Below, piece after piece: positions 23,935 through 35,316 of a stretch of 64,000 nucleotides of DNA. This DNA is from Montifringilla adamsi (lineage: Eukaryota; Chordata; Aves; Passeriformes; Passeridae), in contig JAGGNK010011225.1 in assembly GCA_017590115.1 (NCBI GenBank), forward strand, positions 993,387-1,057,386. The letters run 5' to 3'. The notes beneath the pieces were generated by a model, which was not told where the DNA came from, made no database searches, and worked only from the letters and a program-made list of their open reading frames with translations. Each line of letters begins with the position of its first letter. Position 1 is the first letter of the stretch. Both the position numbers and the translations under genes were made by a program.

Positions 23935-26900
23935 GTAAGCTACAAGTCTCTTCTATTGTAAATACACAAACCCACTTTCTATAAAAATATATATGTGATT
24001 CTTAAATCTATTTTTTTTAATTGAAAAAAAGCTATTCACAGAACTTGTAGAAGAATGGATTTGCTTAGCTACGTTGCTGATGGCATAACCCATAAACTAG
24101 CAATCAGTGTTCATGGGTCAGTGAATACTTTGTGACTGGAGGTATGTGAAAGTCTGCTGAGAGAGCACATCATGCCCTACTCTCATTCTAACATCATTCA
24201 GTTGTTTTTGAGAGGTGAGAGATTTTTATTTGGCCTATCATACATTTTTATTATTTTTAAAACCAGTTTTCTGAACATGCTTTTTTCACCCCACCCTCTG
24301 TCCTTGTTCTTTTTTATTTGCCAGAAGAGGTGACTGTGTGGAAGGAAAGATACAAAAATGTGACAGTGACGGGATGCTGATACAGACAGTGGTTTAGATA
24401 ATGAGATGCTCTCACTGTCCTCTATTCCTCTCTCCTGTGTGCTTTAATAAGAGTCTATTATACAAATAACACTACCCATGTTACCTAGAGCATGGTGTGG
24501 AATAAGTCTCCCTCTCCCTCACTAAATCTCAGGGAATTTCTCACTGTGACAGGGAGACCTTTGTTTATGCAGTCAGGTAGATTGGAAGAACTGCCTCTAT
24601 TCTGATCTATTTAATTTGGCTACTAGAATGTCTGATCATATTTGGATCATTTATGTCTCATGGGATCCTCCTAGTTTACACTCCAGATGCTTGCTTTTTC
24701 TGGCCACAAAACAATCAGAAATGTTGCTGGCTTTATTTTCTGTTGCAACATTTAAACAAGTACAGAAAATGCTTTCTTTGCTGTTGTGCTTTAATATGTT
24801 CCTGGGCTACACAGAAATATGTTAATTACCTTTATTAAAGTAAAAGTTCCCAGTCTTCTCAAAAGAAGAATTCAGAATAGTTGGCATTATTAATATAATG
24901 ATAGATTTTTATTTAGATATCCATCAATCCCAAAAGAATTTGGTATGATGAGAACAAGAAATTCACATTTGATACTTAGCCTCAGATGAGCAAAGAGCTA
25001 AATGCTCACCTTTTTCATTATTAATTGTAAAAATTTTGTGTTCTTATAAATTCTTTCAGTGAAGAAACAAAACAAGGAAGTCAAACTTTGTCATCCACCT
25101 TGTGGATGACACTAAATCTGAATCAGATGTGGATCTTCTAGTACTATTAAAAACTTGCAGATTGTGGATTTCAAAACCAGTATAAACCTCATTTTTTTGC
25201 ACTGGAAACCTATTGCATATATTTGTTCAGCTTAGTTATGTGGACTCTGCTTTACACAAGAAGAATCATGATAGCTGTCCTATTTAGAAGTCCTTGAAAA
25301 GTAAAGTACATTAATAAATATTTTTAAACTGATTATACATCATCATACACATGAACAATTATTTGACAGAATGAACTGTGCTCATTGTCAACTAGGTCAT
25401 TGCATGCACTGAATGATACAGAATTTTTAGTCTTTGGGTTTGTTTTTATTTCTGCTCAGTCTCTAAATAAAATATAACTGAAATAATCTATAGATTATTT
25501 TTTAGTATTCTGAATGGCAATATCAAATTCTAGTCAATGTCTCTGATAACATCTGATTCTACATAAACTAACTTAAAAATGGCTCAAACAGTTGCCTTTT
25601 CATCATTTAACTGACAGTTTCTGAAGAAATATCTACTGCCATGTTGCTAAATTTCCCTTTTTATTTATTTTTGTTCAATCTCTGTTCACAGGCAGGGATT
25701 GTCAAATTATAGAAACAGAGAAGTAGCATACAAAATAATTTGCAAGACGATATATGCAAGTATTGCAAATTCTAGGTTCACCCTTAACTCTTTCCTATCC
25801 TTCTCTTTTTCTTCCATTTCATCAATGGTTTTATTTCCACAAGCAAGTATCATTTCCATCAATTTCACCTGCTTTAAGAGGATTTTAATCAAAATCCCAT
25901 GTCAGATCTAATTGCCATTTCTTAGAAGGTACACCTGAGTTGACAAGTGGAATATGAGTGTTCCATTTGAAACATCCCAGACTGGTATATTTCAACACCT
26001 GAAATGTAGCATTTTAACACTACTGTCCTACACATTCTGTTTTGCATTTTAAGTATTTTGCATTTATGTTTACAGATTATAATACTATGCATAAACAATC
26101 AGCTCACTTTCAGGAGACTATTTTGTGAGCTAATTTAGTTTAGAACAAATATCTAGGCAAGATCCAAGTGACAAAAGATCTTTATGAAGTTCCTGTTGAC
26201 TTTGGCCAAATCCCTGAACGTTTTATGGTTGCAAATTTGTCTGATTCTTTTTTTTTTTTTTCTGTGGACTTTTAATGTAGCAAAAGTACTTGGATCACTG
26301 TGAAATTTTCTGTGAAGTTAAAGTTTATATTCTTTAGTTTTACATTTGACACATTTTTTGAAATCCACGTTTTTATGAAATTCTTCTGGATTGTCATAAA
26401 AATTGAATTCAAGTAAGGTAAAAGAGCTTGCTTTAAAAAGTAATATTTTTGGGAAAGAGGAGTAGCAGAAAGCAATGTTGTATTCTGTGCCAATTGCTCT
26501 GAGTTGCAGGAAGAGGAAAGGCTTCCTTCCTTTAGAAAAGGGGGTGGGGAAAATGAGAAAGAAGGTGTATTTAAGGTTACTTAGGAAGCACTTAGCGAGG
26601 GAGACCAGAAGGTGATATTTTGGACCAGTTGTCCAAAGCACAAAGTTTTGTAGTGATGGGGAACCTCAGCTAGAGCAGTAACTGTTTGGAAAGGTTACAG
26701 CCTACAGCAAACTTTTGCAAGTTCCTTATGAGAATTTTCCCCTCCAGAAGTAGCAGAAAGTCTCCAGGCCTTTCTGTCATTGGTTAACTAATAATTTTAA
26801 GCTTACTCTTAACTTTTCAAGTGGACAATTTGGATGTATTTTTAGAAAAGGCAAGTGGAAAAACATGAAATAAATATATAAACCCATAGGGAGAAAAAAA

Positions 26901-27969
26901 ACCAAAACAAACAACTCACTCAATAGATTTTAAAAAGACAACTTTAAAAAATTTTAAAAACCCCTAAAAAATTAATCACCTAAGAAACAAGTGCATGGAT
27001 ATGTGGAATTCAGAGCAGCTGAAATTCCCCTAAAGAATAGTAATGGTGCTAACTTAAAGTCTTACACTCCAGAGCAAAGAAAAGGTAATGCACAGCAAGG
27101 GAACTAGATAAAATTATAAACTGCATGCATGAAGTAGGAACACAGAAACAAACCCTGAACTGAGGCACAAGTGTAAAGCTGGCTATCAGGGTTTGAGTTT
27201 TATAGAGTCTCACTGCTAAATGGCAGGGGTACATTCATGTCTCTGTGGCCACAGTGGCCTTTTATAGGACTGGTGCTTTTTAATAGTTTAATTTACAAGC
27301 TGGGTGTTCAAAAGAAGAGCTTGCACAAATTATGCCTCTCAGGATGAAGCGTGCTGGGAGAGAGCATCAGAATTAAAGGCGACATTGACAATTTACAGAA
27401 ATGTCCTAAAAATATGGTGAAATCCATTAAAATTTCCTGCTAAAGCAGAACTAATTGATTGTGTAAATGCAAGATAGCTAGGTAGCAGCTCGGCCAAAGT
27501 GGATGCATCAGAGCTGAACTGGGAGTAAGGTGTTGCAGATGGAGAAAGGAAAGGGCAATACTGTATTGTGAAGAGCTAGTAAGACTGCTGTTTTCAGCTA
27601 TATGAATCCATGCACCCCCTGCTTTTGCTGTCTGTAAAACTACAGCTGCAGAACTGCTTTCAGTTTTAGGCATTACTATGCAAGGAAAACATCTGGGGTT
27701 ATCGAACTAAAGACTCGTCACCACACATGAGCACAAAGAAGCACAGAAACATGATTGTAGGAAGGGGAACTCCAGTAACCCTGACAGAGGCATGAGTTCC
27801 TGCCTGGCTCTTCCCAGGTCTGTCATAAAGAAGCCACCACCTCTTTTGCCAGCATGGAACCCATCATGACAAATCAATGGGTCAGGCAGGCTCTTCTGAG
27901 TCCCTTTTCTGACTCTAGGGGACTATTGCTTAGGAGGTATGGGCCTTGTTGTGGGATGCAAAGGGATCT

Positions 27970-29000
27970 CAACATTGAATATGTCTTATTAAGGGAAGTT
28001 TAGGGAAAGAACCAAAAGCAGGAAAAGGAGGAATCTTTGAGGTTTGGGGAGGAAGATGTTTGGGAAAATTTTGAGGATAATAAAATGAGACTGTTGTATG
28101 TAAGCAGGTTGCTGACCAGTGTGCTTGCCTAGCTGTGTCCTGAGCTTGATCAGTGCACTCTGCACTGTCTTCCTGTCTGGCTTGGTTTTTAAACATTTTC
28201 CAGGGTATAAAAAGCTGTCTATTTTCAGTGCACTTACCACTATGGAGGTCAAAGTGCTAGAGAGTTACATTGGACCATGAAGGGCCTGTATGGTTTTGGA
28301 GCCAGCAGCTGAAGAGTCCCAAGTGTGTCCATACTGTATGAATGTCTGTGTCAGTGTATAATAACTAGTTAACACCAAACTGGTAGTCAGTGAGTAGGAT
28401 GAAGCTTGGGAGCCAAAGAGTGGATTTGCCATGAGTCTGGAGAAACTTGAGCTGAGTAGTGGAGGGACCAGAATGTCCAAGCCTCTGGGGTACAGCTTCA
28501 GGAAATGTCATAAACATGGGAGAGATCTGGTTGCATATGATTGTGTCTGTGAGTGAGGCTCGGGCAGCTGGGAGGCCAATGCATCAAGGATATGGGAACT
28601 AGGCAGACTGAATGTTGTGTCTGTGAGTGAGGCAGCTGGGAGGTTGGGGCAGCTGGGAGGCCAATGCATCAAGGATATGGGAACTAGGCAGACTGAATGT
28701 CTAAGGCCAGTTGCTGAACACATACCTATTTTATATATGTGTGTCTGTAAATATATTTTTTCACCCATTTAAGGGAAAAAGATCAAGCCATTTGTGCATT
28801 TTTTGTTTGAGTGCTGTGCTCGGTGTTCCTGTATCAGTGTGGCCAGTTGTGTGAATCTATATTGCACTGTGTGTATGTCCATTTAGAGTACACTCAGACA
28901 CATCACTGCTGGCTGGGCCTGGGGTACCTGAACTGATCCACCAGATTCAGCAATTTGTGACAAGTATGTTTGGAAAAACCTGAGAGACAGACAATGAGAA
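27970..29000. other. G/T-rich, less AT-rich tract, possible unassigned repeat
   Basis: The plus strand is richer in G and T than the surroundings, with a purine-rich part at about 27990-28100, a TATAAAAAG box-like sequence at 28205-28213 and a local tandem duplication at 28543-28700. The texture, including 'ctgggaggccaatgcatcaa' type phrases, looks like retroviral LTR or internal sequence rather than unique bird DNA. I cannot name a family or set ends. All open frames in it are short and mostly antisense. Confidence 0.3.
28543..28700. repeat. Local tandem duplication, 2 copies, unit 74-85 bp
   Basis: 'gtgtctgtgagtgagg' at 28543 recurs at 28617. 'gcagctgggaggccaatgca' at 28564 recurs at 28649 and continues identically through 'aggcagactgaatgt'. 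The second copy carries an extra partial unit (about 11 bp, 'ggcagctgggaggtt'), which explains the shift from 74 to 85 bp. Confidence 0.92.
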
Positions 29001-32000
29001 TTGTGAGAACAGTGAAGAAATGAGTTTTCTGGGTAAAAAGAGAATCAAATGAGAACAGAGCATTCTTTAGAAGTAAGAGGAAACACAAAGGGGAGTGAAA
29101 TAATATATAGTGCAGATTCAAGTATTTGCAGTAAAGAAGTTTTAATTTTAATAGTAGGCCAAGCTACTGGATGGGTAGCAAAGCCAAAACTTATGTGATT
29201 TGCATAATCAAGACGTTGAAGTCCTGTCTGCAAAGGTTTTATGAGTAGGCTCTACAATCTTCAGTGAGAAATGTTGTTGTTGATCCTGTCTTTAGTTGGG
29301 GAATAGTTACAGTTTTCTTTGTGCTTTCATGCTTTAATTTTATGTCTCAGAAATGTCTCTGTTTAAATTTGACACTGGAACTACCATGCTTTATGGCACT
29401 GGATGTGTACCTGGTGATAGGAACTTGAAGGATTTGTACTGATCAGACTCTAATATCCTGTGGCAAATGGATGAATTCCAAGTCCTGTGGAGATGAAAGG
29501 TTCAGCCTCAGACACAAGGTTTTTTAGAAATTTTTGGGGTTACAGTGGTCTCTGACTATGACTTTTTTGCATAGAAAACTAACAAGTTAACGTGAAGACA
29601 GATTTAGAGGTGGATAAGCCTTTTTTTTTGTTGACACAGTGTTTTTCAATGTAAATATAATTTTCGTTTTGCTGTTTTTCTGCATCTCTTTCCTTGGATG
29701 AACAATTATTTCTTTGCAAGGTGCCCTTATTCTGTGTGAATTGGCTTGAAGCACTAGACAGATGCTTCTTGCTCATTGATGACAGATATTTAGAGAAGGC
29801 TGAGGGCTATAAAGGCAGGATTCTTCCAACACTGTTGGTACTTATCTGTCTCATCCGAGTAGCTGTGCTAGTGGTTCGTGGTACCCTGCTATATGAAGCG
29901 GTAATTATTTATTGATTTATTTCACTGCAGAAAGCCCTCCACAGGTTCTGTGAGATGAAAAAGGAATCGTTAAACCACAGTGCCAGAGAAAATATCTGAA
30001 TGATAACTCTAGGATAAGCCACAGCAAATGGGCCCTACTTCTAGCACTGGACGCTGGCTGAGGCAGCAGGCTACTTTGAAGTTCTTTCAGTGGACTCCTT
30101 TAGAGTGGTGGAAGAAAAGATAGTTGTGGTTCTCATGGGAAGGAAGTAGCTGTGAAGTTTTGCAGGATGAGGGCCAGGAAGTTAGGTGTCAGTCTGGAAA
30201 GTATTTGATCATTCCTGACCCTGGACTGCCCCAGAACACTTTACAGTGTTTGCTTCTTCCATATCTGCTGGGCAACTTCATCAGGGCAGCCATCATTACT
30301 GTTTTCCTTCTGCAAAGGGCCTGACAATAATTCCTCCTGGAGATGGAGTCACTTCTGGTTTGGTAATGAGCACAGTGTCTAGAATCACTGGTACATGTCC
30401 ATGAACAGCCCCTGCTGCAGCCCACACTGGAAACAGGAGCTATAAGAAACATAAAGCTTAGATAAGGAGACAGTAGGCACCTAAACTGTTACATGATACA
30501 AAATAACAGAAAATAATTCCACATATGATCTATGGTTTTGTTTCCAATCCCTAGTGAGCACACCTGAAGAGGAAAAAACATGGTCACATGTAGCCTAAGT
30601 CCTGAAAAGGACTCAAGAATGGAGGCTTTCTATATCTGTCCCCTAAACTTTCTGGAGATAGGTTTCCTTTCTGCCATAATTAAAATAATGACATCAGACA
30701 TTTCTTACTTTAATGTTTTGAGAGCATCAAATCTGTGTGCTGCTTTGAGAACATGGCTTTGCTGGCACAGTTGGAAGGTGGGTCAGGAAACCCGCCTGGG
30801 TTCAATGGGAGATTGAACTCACAACATAGTCAAAAACAACTACAAGTAAGAGACAGCATCTTTTGCTGAGAAGACATTATACATGCCTGGCTTAGAATAA
30901 CAATGGATATTAGAGTATCAGTAGACTGTTCTGTAGGAGCAGCTGGTCAGTTCCTGCCCTCTCACACCACTTCTTAACAGGTTGAGTGACATAGCTGTGC
31001 CCCACTGAGGATTCAAATGTGGTCAGTAAAGTGGATATGGATATCATTTAAGTGATCCTATTTTGTGATTTTTAAGGAGAAATCTGAGGCATAGTGAAAT
31101 CCTTCCAAGAGCACTCCTGTATTGAGAAAGTGGCACAATAAAGAAGTCCCTGGCAGAAACCTCATTGAGTGTTTCATGAGAGTCCTCATAGGAGAGGTTG
31201 CTGCTTGATGTCAGTGAACTCAGCAAGTACTTGTGCTTTCTTCAATAAGGAACAAGGAGGCAGAGGAGGAGGCTTTGGTGCTTTTCTCATGGTCAGTCAA
31301 GATATTATTGTGGATTTCTTTGAGTGTGGCTTTTATTGTAAGTGCTGCATCAGAATATGGGCACTTTTCCTACCTATGGGAGGAGATTTTTTACTGCTGC
31401 TGAAGTGTAGGAGATAGTGGAGGAATAATAAAAGACTGTAGTGTGTGGTTAGGGATGGAGGTTCAAATGGTCAATCCTTCTTTGTTAATGTGCACTGGAA
31501 GGGATTCTATTTCCAGAAATGCAAAAGGAGGGTTTTTCTTGTGTTTCTTTCCTACCAACTAGTCTGGTCTTTCTCTCCTGACTTAATGCAGTTTTATAGG
31601 AGATCTGAATCTGCACTGTAGCACTTGCCTACTTTCTTATGTGACAGTGTTTAGATTTGTTCTTAGGGAAGCATCTTAGTAAAGTGCTTACTGAAGAGCT
31701 TTCCTGTTACTGCAATGTCTTTGGAAAAGAGAAGCCATCAAAATTCTCCATGAAATGCATGGAAATCCAAGGCAGAATCCAATGTACATCTCTGTCTTGT
31801 TTTTCCTGAGATTTAAGCTGAATAATAATCTTTCAATTTAAATGTTTATGACAATGTTGTGAACACTTACAGCATAGACTGTGCAAGAGTGTTGTGTATA
31901 GGTTCAGGGAGCATGAACATACTGCTTTAGAACTATAGACAAACTAACTTTTCTTTAACCAAAACTGTAAAGATATTAACATATTTAAGTGACATAAAGC

Positions 32001-32188
32001 TGGCATGTGTGCAGTATGTGTTTCTGTCTGCTTAACATCCCATACAGTATATCTTCACAGTAGCTTTATTTTTGCTCAGATTCAGAGCTTGACAATTCAG
32101 CCTCTGCTCCAAAGGATCTGAAGGTCAGTGTCAAGGGAGAGAAGGCACCTAACAGAAACACAATGGCCTCCTTGGAAAGTGTGTGTGC
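28701..32188. other. DNA without a recognised gene
   Basis: No recognised gene. Open frames up to 87 codons are present on both strands, without recognisable domains. Confidence 0.5.
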
Positions 32189-32360
32189 TTTTGTTTTGTT
32201 ACAAAGAAAATGCATCTTCCTTGAGACTAGTGCTGTTGTTGGCAGTCTCAAGGGAAAGAGGAAGTTCTGATTTACATTTTTTTTCCTCTCTGGAAGGTCC
32301 CTCTGGCAGAGCAGGATGCAGAGGCCCCTCCTGGCGTGACTTGCACTGTAGTTACTTTGT
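32189..32360. repeat. Copy A of an unassigned diverged repeat pair
   Basis: This segment aligns by eye with 33047-33240. Shared blocks in order: 'ttttgtt.tgttac', 'aaaatgca', 'actag', 'agtctcaagg', 'tctgatttaca', 'gagca.g', 'cctcctg' and 'acttgcactg' versus 'gcttgtactg'. Spacing between the copies is about 860-870 bp, in direct orientation. I do not recognise a named family. It may be an ancient dispersed repeat or an old local duplication. The 110-codon plus-strand frame over copy A (32128-32460) is not matched by an equivalent open frame in copy B. Confidence 0.6.
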
Positions 32361-33046
32361 GGGGAGAACAGATGAGTTCAGCATACAGGTCGGTTCATCC
32401 TTGTGCTCAGGAGCAGTCTCCATCCTCAGGTATCACCCCTTCCAAGCTGTCTGGCAGTGATGCTCTCAGCAGCGGTCTGTTTGTTGACATGCATATTGGA
32501 AACAATAGCAGACTGTTGGGATTTAAAAATATTTATTTGCTGTCTTGCAATGCCTCAGCTTGTCAAGATATATTCAGATAACAGTAAAGACTCTCATACA
32601 GTGTGGGACATGACAACAACATAATAGGATCAATAGAATTCGTCTTGACAGGACACAAATGGATAGGCCAGAAAAAGATAGCAGGTTTTATTCTGTCTCT
32701 TGCTGCTAAAGTTGTCCTGATTCTAGGAAAGGGAACTGCTTCTGGGTTAAAATCAAACAAAAGAAAGAAGCAGACCTGAAAGTGTGGTAAATACTTTGGA
32801 ATATGGAAAAGATTTTTTTTTTCTTTTTAACAAGTATGTTAGCTAGTTTATTAAGTGAATTCTTCACATAGTCTTGGTAGAATATAGGTGTATTTTATGT
32901 ATGATATCAGTCTCCTCTACCAAAATGAGTTCATTTCTGTGCTGAAGAAGATGACTTGAGGTTGGCTAACTTTTATTCTGCACAGAAATACACTTGGCAT
33001 TGTGGCTTCAAAAAAATATATGCTATTTGGTCATCTAACTCCAATA
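32361..33046. other. Spacer between the two repeat copies
   Basis: Contains short open frames only; nothing recognised. Confidence 0.5.
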
Positions 33047-33240
33047 AAAATTTTGTTATGTTACCCTGGAAAAATGCACCTCCCCTGTTACTAGGATGGT
33101 TGATAGTCTCAAGGTTAAAGAAAAGGTCTGATTTACACTTTATTCCCTGAAAAAATATCTGTCTTGGTAACTTGCATCAATTTAGGAGAGCATGGCATGG
33201 CAGCCTCTCCTGCTGTGGCTTGTACTGCCATCTGATTACT
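33047..33240. repeat. Copy B of an unassigned diverged repeat pair
   Basis: Direct-orientation relative of 32189-32360. It has about 20 extra bases in the middle ('atctgtcttggtaacttgca') relative to copy A. Divergence is high, so the duplication or family is old. Confidence 0.6.
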
Positions 33241-35180
33241 TATTACACTGAAATCCCTATAAATTTTCTATAAAATAGTATTCAATTAGACTTAATGAAA
33301 AAAATATAAAACAAATTAAATAACACTAGAAATTCCTATAGCCTTCTGTTCATTATGCATGAAATTGTTAAATTTCTTTAATCCCAAGGATTCTGCATCT
33401 TGTTGAGTCATATTATTTAATACATGTTATAGTTCTTCTAGAGTGCTTATAATTGTCTGAGTAGTCTTTATGATTGCTTTTTATTACTTCATTTATGTGT
33501 AGAACGGCATTCATTCTGACTGTCTATCATGAAATCAGAGCCAGGAATTGCTGACTAAAAGCCTCACGCAAAAGTAGAATGAATATAGCAAATAAAACCA
33601 GATAATTATCTTTTCTGTTTTTACAATCCTTTTTATTTGTGATCATTGAGAAGAGTTATATTTTGCTTTTTTCCAAAGCAGTGTTTTTGAAAATCAGAAT
33701 TTTGCCTCTAGGTATAAATATATTTCAGTGAACACATTAACATTGAAGTGCTATGGAGGCTTCTCACAAGTATTCATGCAGTATTTTAGCATCAGCTCCA
33801 TTTTGAGCAGAAGTTCAGTGTAGAAAGGGCTTATTCTCAGAGACTTGAGATTAAAAGCAAATTTTAGTGCTTTCTTGGTTCATCAATATGGCAAGATATT
33901 GAAATGGAAAATTTAAGGAAGTATAACAGAAAGATATAGGTTATCTACTGATAATATCTACTGATATTTTGTTTATTGTTGGTTTGGACAGGCTGAGATA
34001 AAAGAAAAAATTTATTACTTTTTAACAGAAACAAAATAAATAATCATCAGAACCCTATACATCTTTTTAATTATACAAATAATTATATTCATAGAAACTT
34101 TCAAGAATCTGTTTCGGAACTTTTCATACTAATTTTTATTTTTCAGTGATTCTCCTGCCAGGAAAGCAGCTCATGCACTGAGCAGTAGCACAGCTGTGTC
34201 AGTTGGCAGGCCAGTTACACAACCCAAGCAGTGGCAAAACAGCAATTTTCCAAATAAACACAAGATAAATGTTGCATGAAAACTCAGGCATTAACTTTCA
34301 GAAATAAAATAAATTTCTCATGGATCTCCTGGCTACTCCTTTTTGCTAGGCAGTATTTATATTTGCCAAGAATTTTTGGTAGATAGGGATGATATTCTTT
34401 GTAGAGGAAACTGCTCTGCAAATCTCTTCCTTTTTTTACTCCTTCCCCCTCTTTCTGTCTTGTTTTTACTTCTTCATGGTTTTCTGAAGAGGACAAAGAC
34501 CTGGCTATTTTTCCACCCTCCATTTGGATATGAGCCAAAATCCACCAAAGTCAGTGAGATGCTCTGCACTGAACATTGTAGGTACTGAATCACGCTAATT
34601 CTTTGAAGAGTATAGCAACACAAATCAATTTGTATTAATACAAAAGATGTACCTCACATCTATTGATATATTTTCAGTAAATAATAAATGCATGCTCATC
34701 ACAAAGCCTACAGTTTAACCATGCAGCAGTAAAGGGTGACTATAGTATTCCTCTATGCAGCTAAAAGGAAAGTTTACATCTGTTTATTCAGAAATAGAGT
34801 TTTGTGAGATTAGTAGAGAGTACAAAGTTAGAAGTAAATAAAAAATAATAATAGGAAAATATCTGAGAAAATAAAAAAATACTTTATTGCATCTGCTTTT
34901 ATTGTTTTATGGGTGAGACTAATTCGTATTTAAAAGCTAATATCTTGAAATGAACTCAGATATTTTATAGAGTGCTGAATGTTTCTAAAGAATCCTTTAG
35001 ACTTTCCTTTAATGGATATGTCATAATCATGAAAGCTGCTGTGTATGAGGCTACAAAATGGTGATTTGGAAAAGTGTAGCTTCAGCTTTTACAGTCAGAG
35101 GCCTGTCTGAAGTTATTTGACTGTCTTTGAGAAATAAATGGAACTCTGGGCACTAGTGGGTTTGGTCCTTAAGTAATGTA
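33241..35180. other. AT-rich DNA without a recognised gene
   Basis: Nothing recognised beyond a pyrimidine-rich run at about 34420-34480. A short duplicated phrase ('tatctactgata') occurs at about 33943 and 33956. Confidence 0.5.
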
Positions 35181-35316
35181 TATTCAGTGATTGAGAAATT
35201 AAAGCAAAGTCTAGGAAATTTGTCTTGCTTACTGCCAGGCTTCCAAATATTCAGTAATTGAGAAATTAAAGCAAAGTCTAGAAAATTTGTCTTGCTTACT
35301 GCCTGGTTTCCAAATA
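35181..35316. repeat. 67-bp tandem duplication, 2 copies
   Basis: Unit 1 is 35181-35247 and unit 2 starts at 35248. They differ at about four positions (gtgat/gtaat, tagga/tagaa, gccagg/gcctgg, ggctt/ggttt), roughly 94 percent identical by eye. Each unit includes 'gagaaattaaagcaaagtct'. Confidence 0.95.

Larger units (their letters stand above)
19699..28542. other. Long AT-rich stretch without a recognised gene
   Basis: Nearly 9 kb with no interspersed repeat or gene I recognise. Open frames reach 105-107 codons (20849-21166 and 26318-26641, both minus) without recognisable features. Simple runs: T19 at 20125-20143, A17 at 22008-22024, T24 at 22715-22738 and T14 at 26248-26261. A 40-nt exon-like segment at 23895 is listed separately. 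From about 27.7 kb the composition becomes richer in G and T on the plus strand. Confidence 0.5.
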
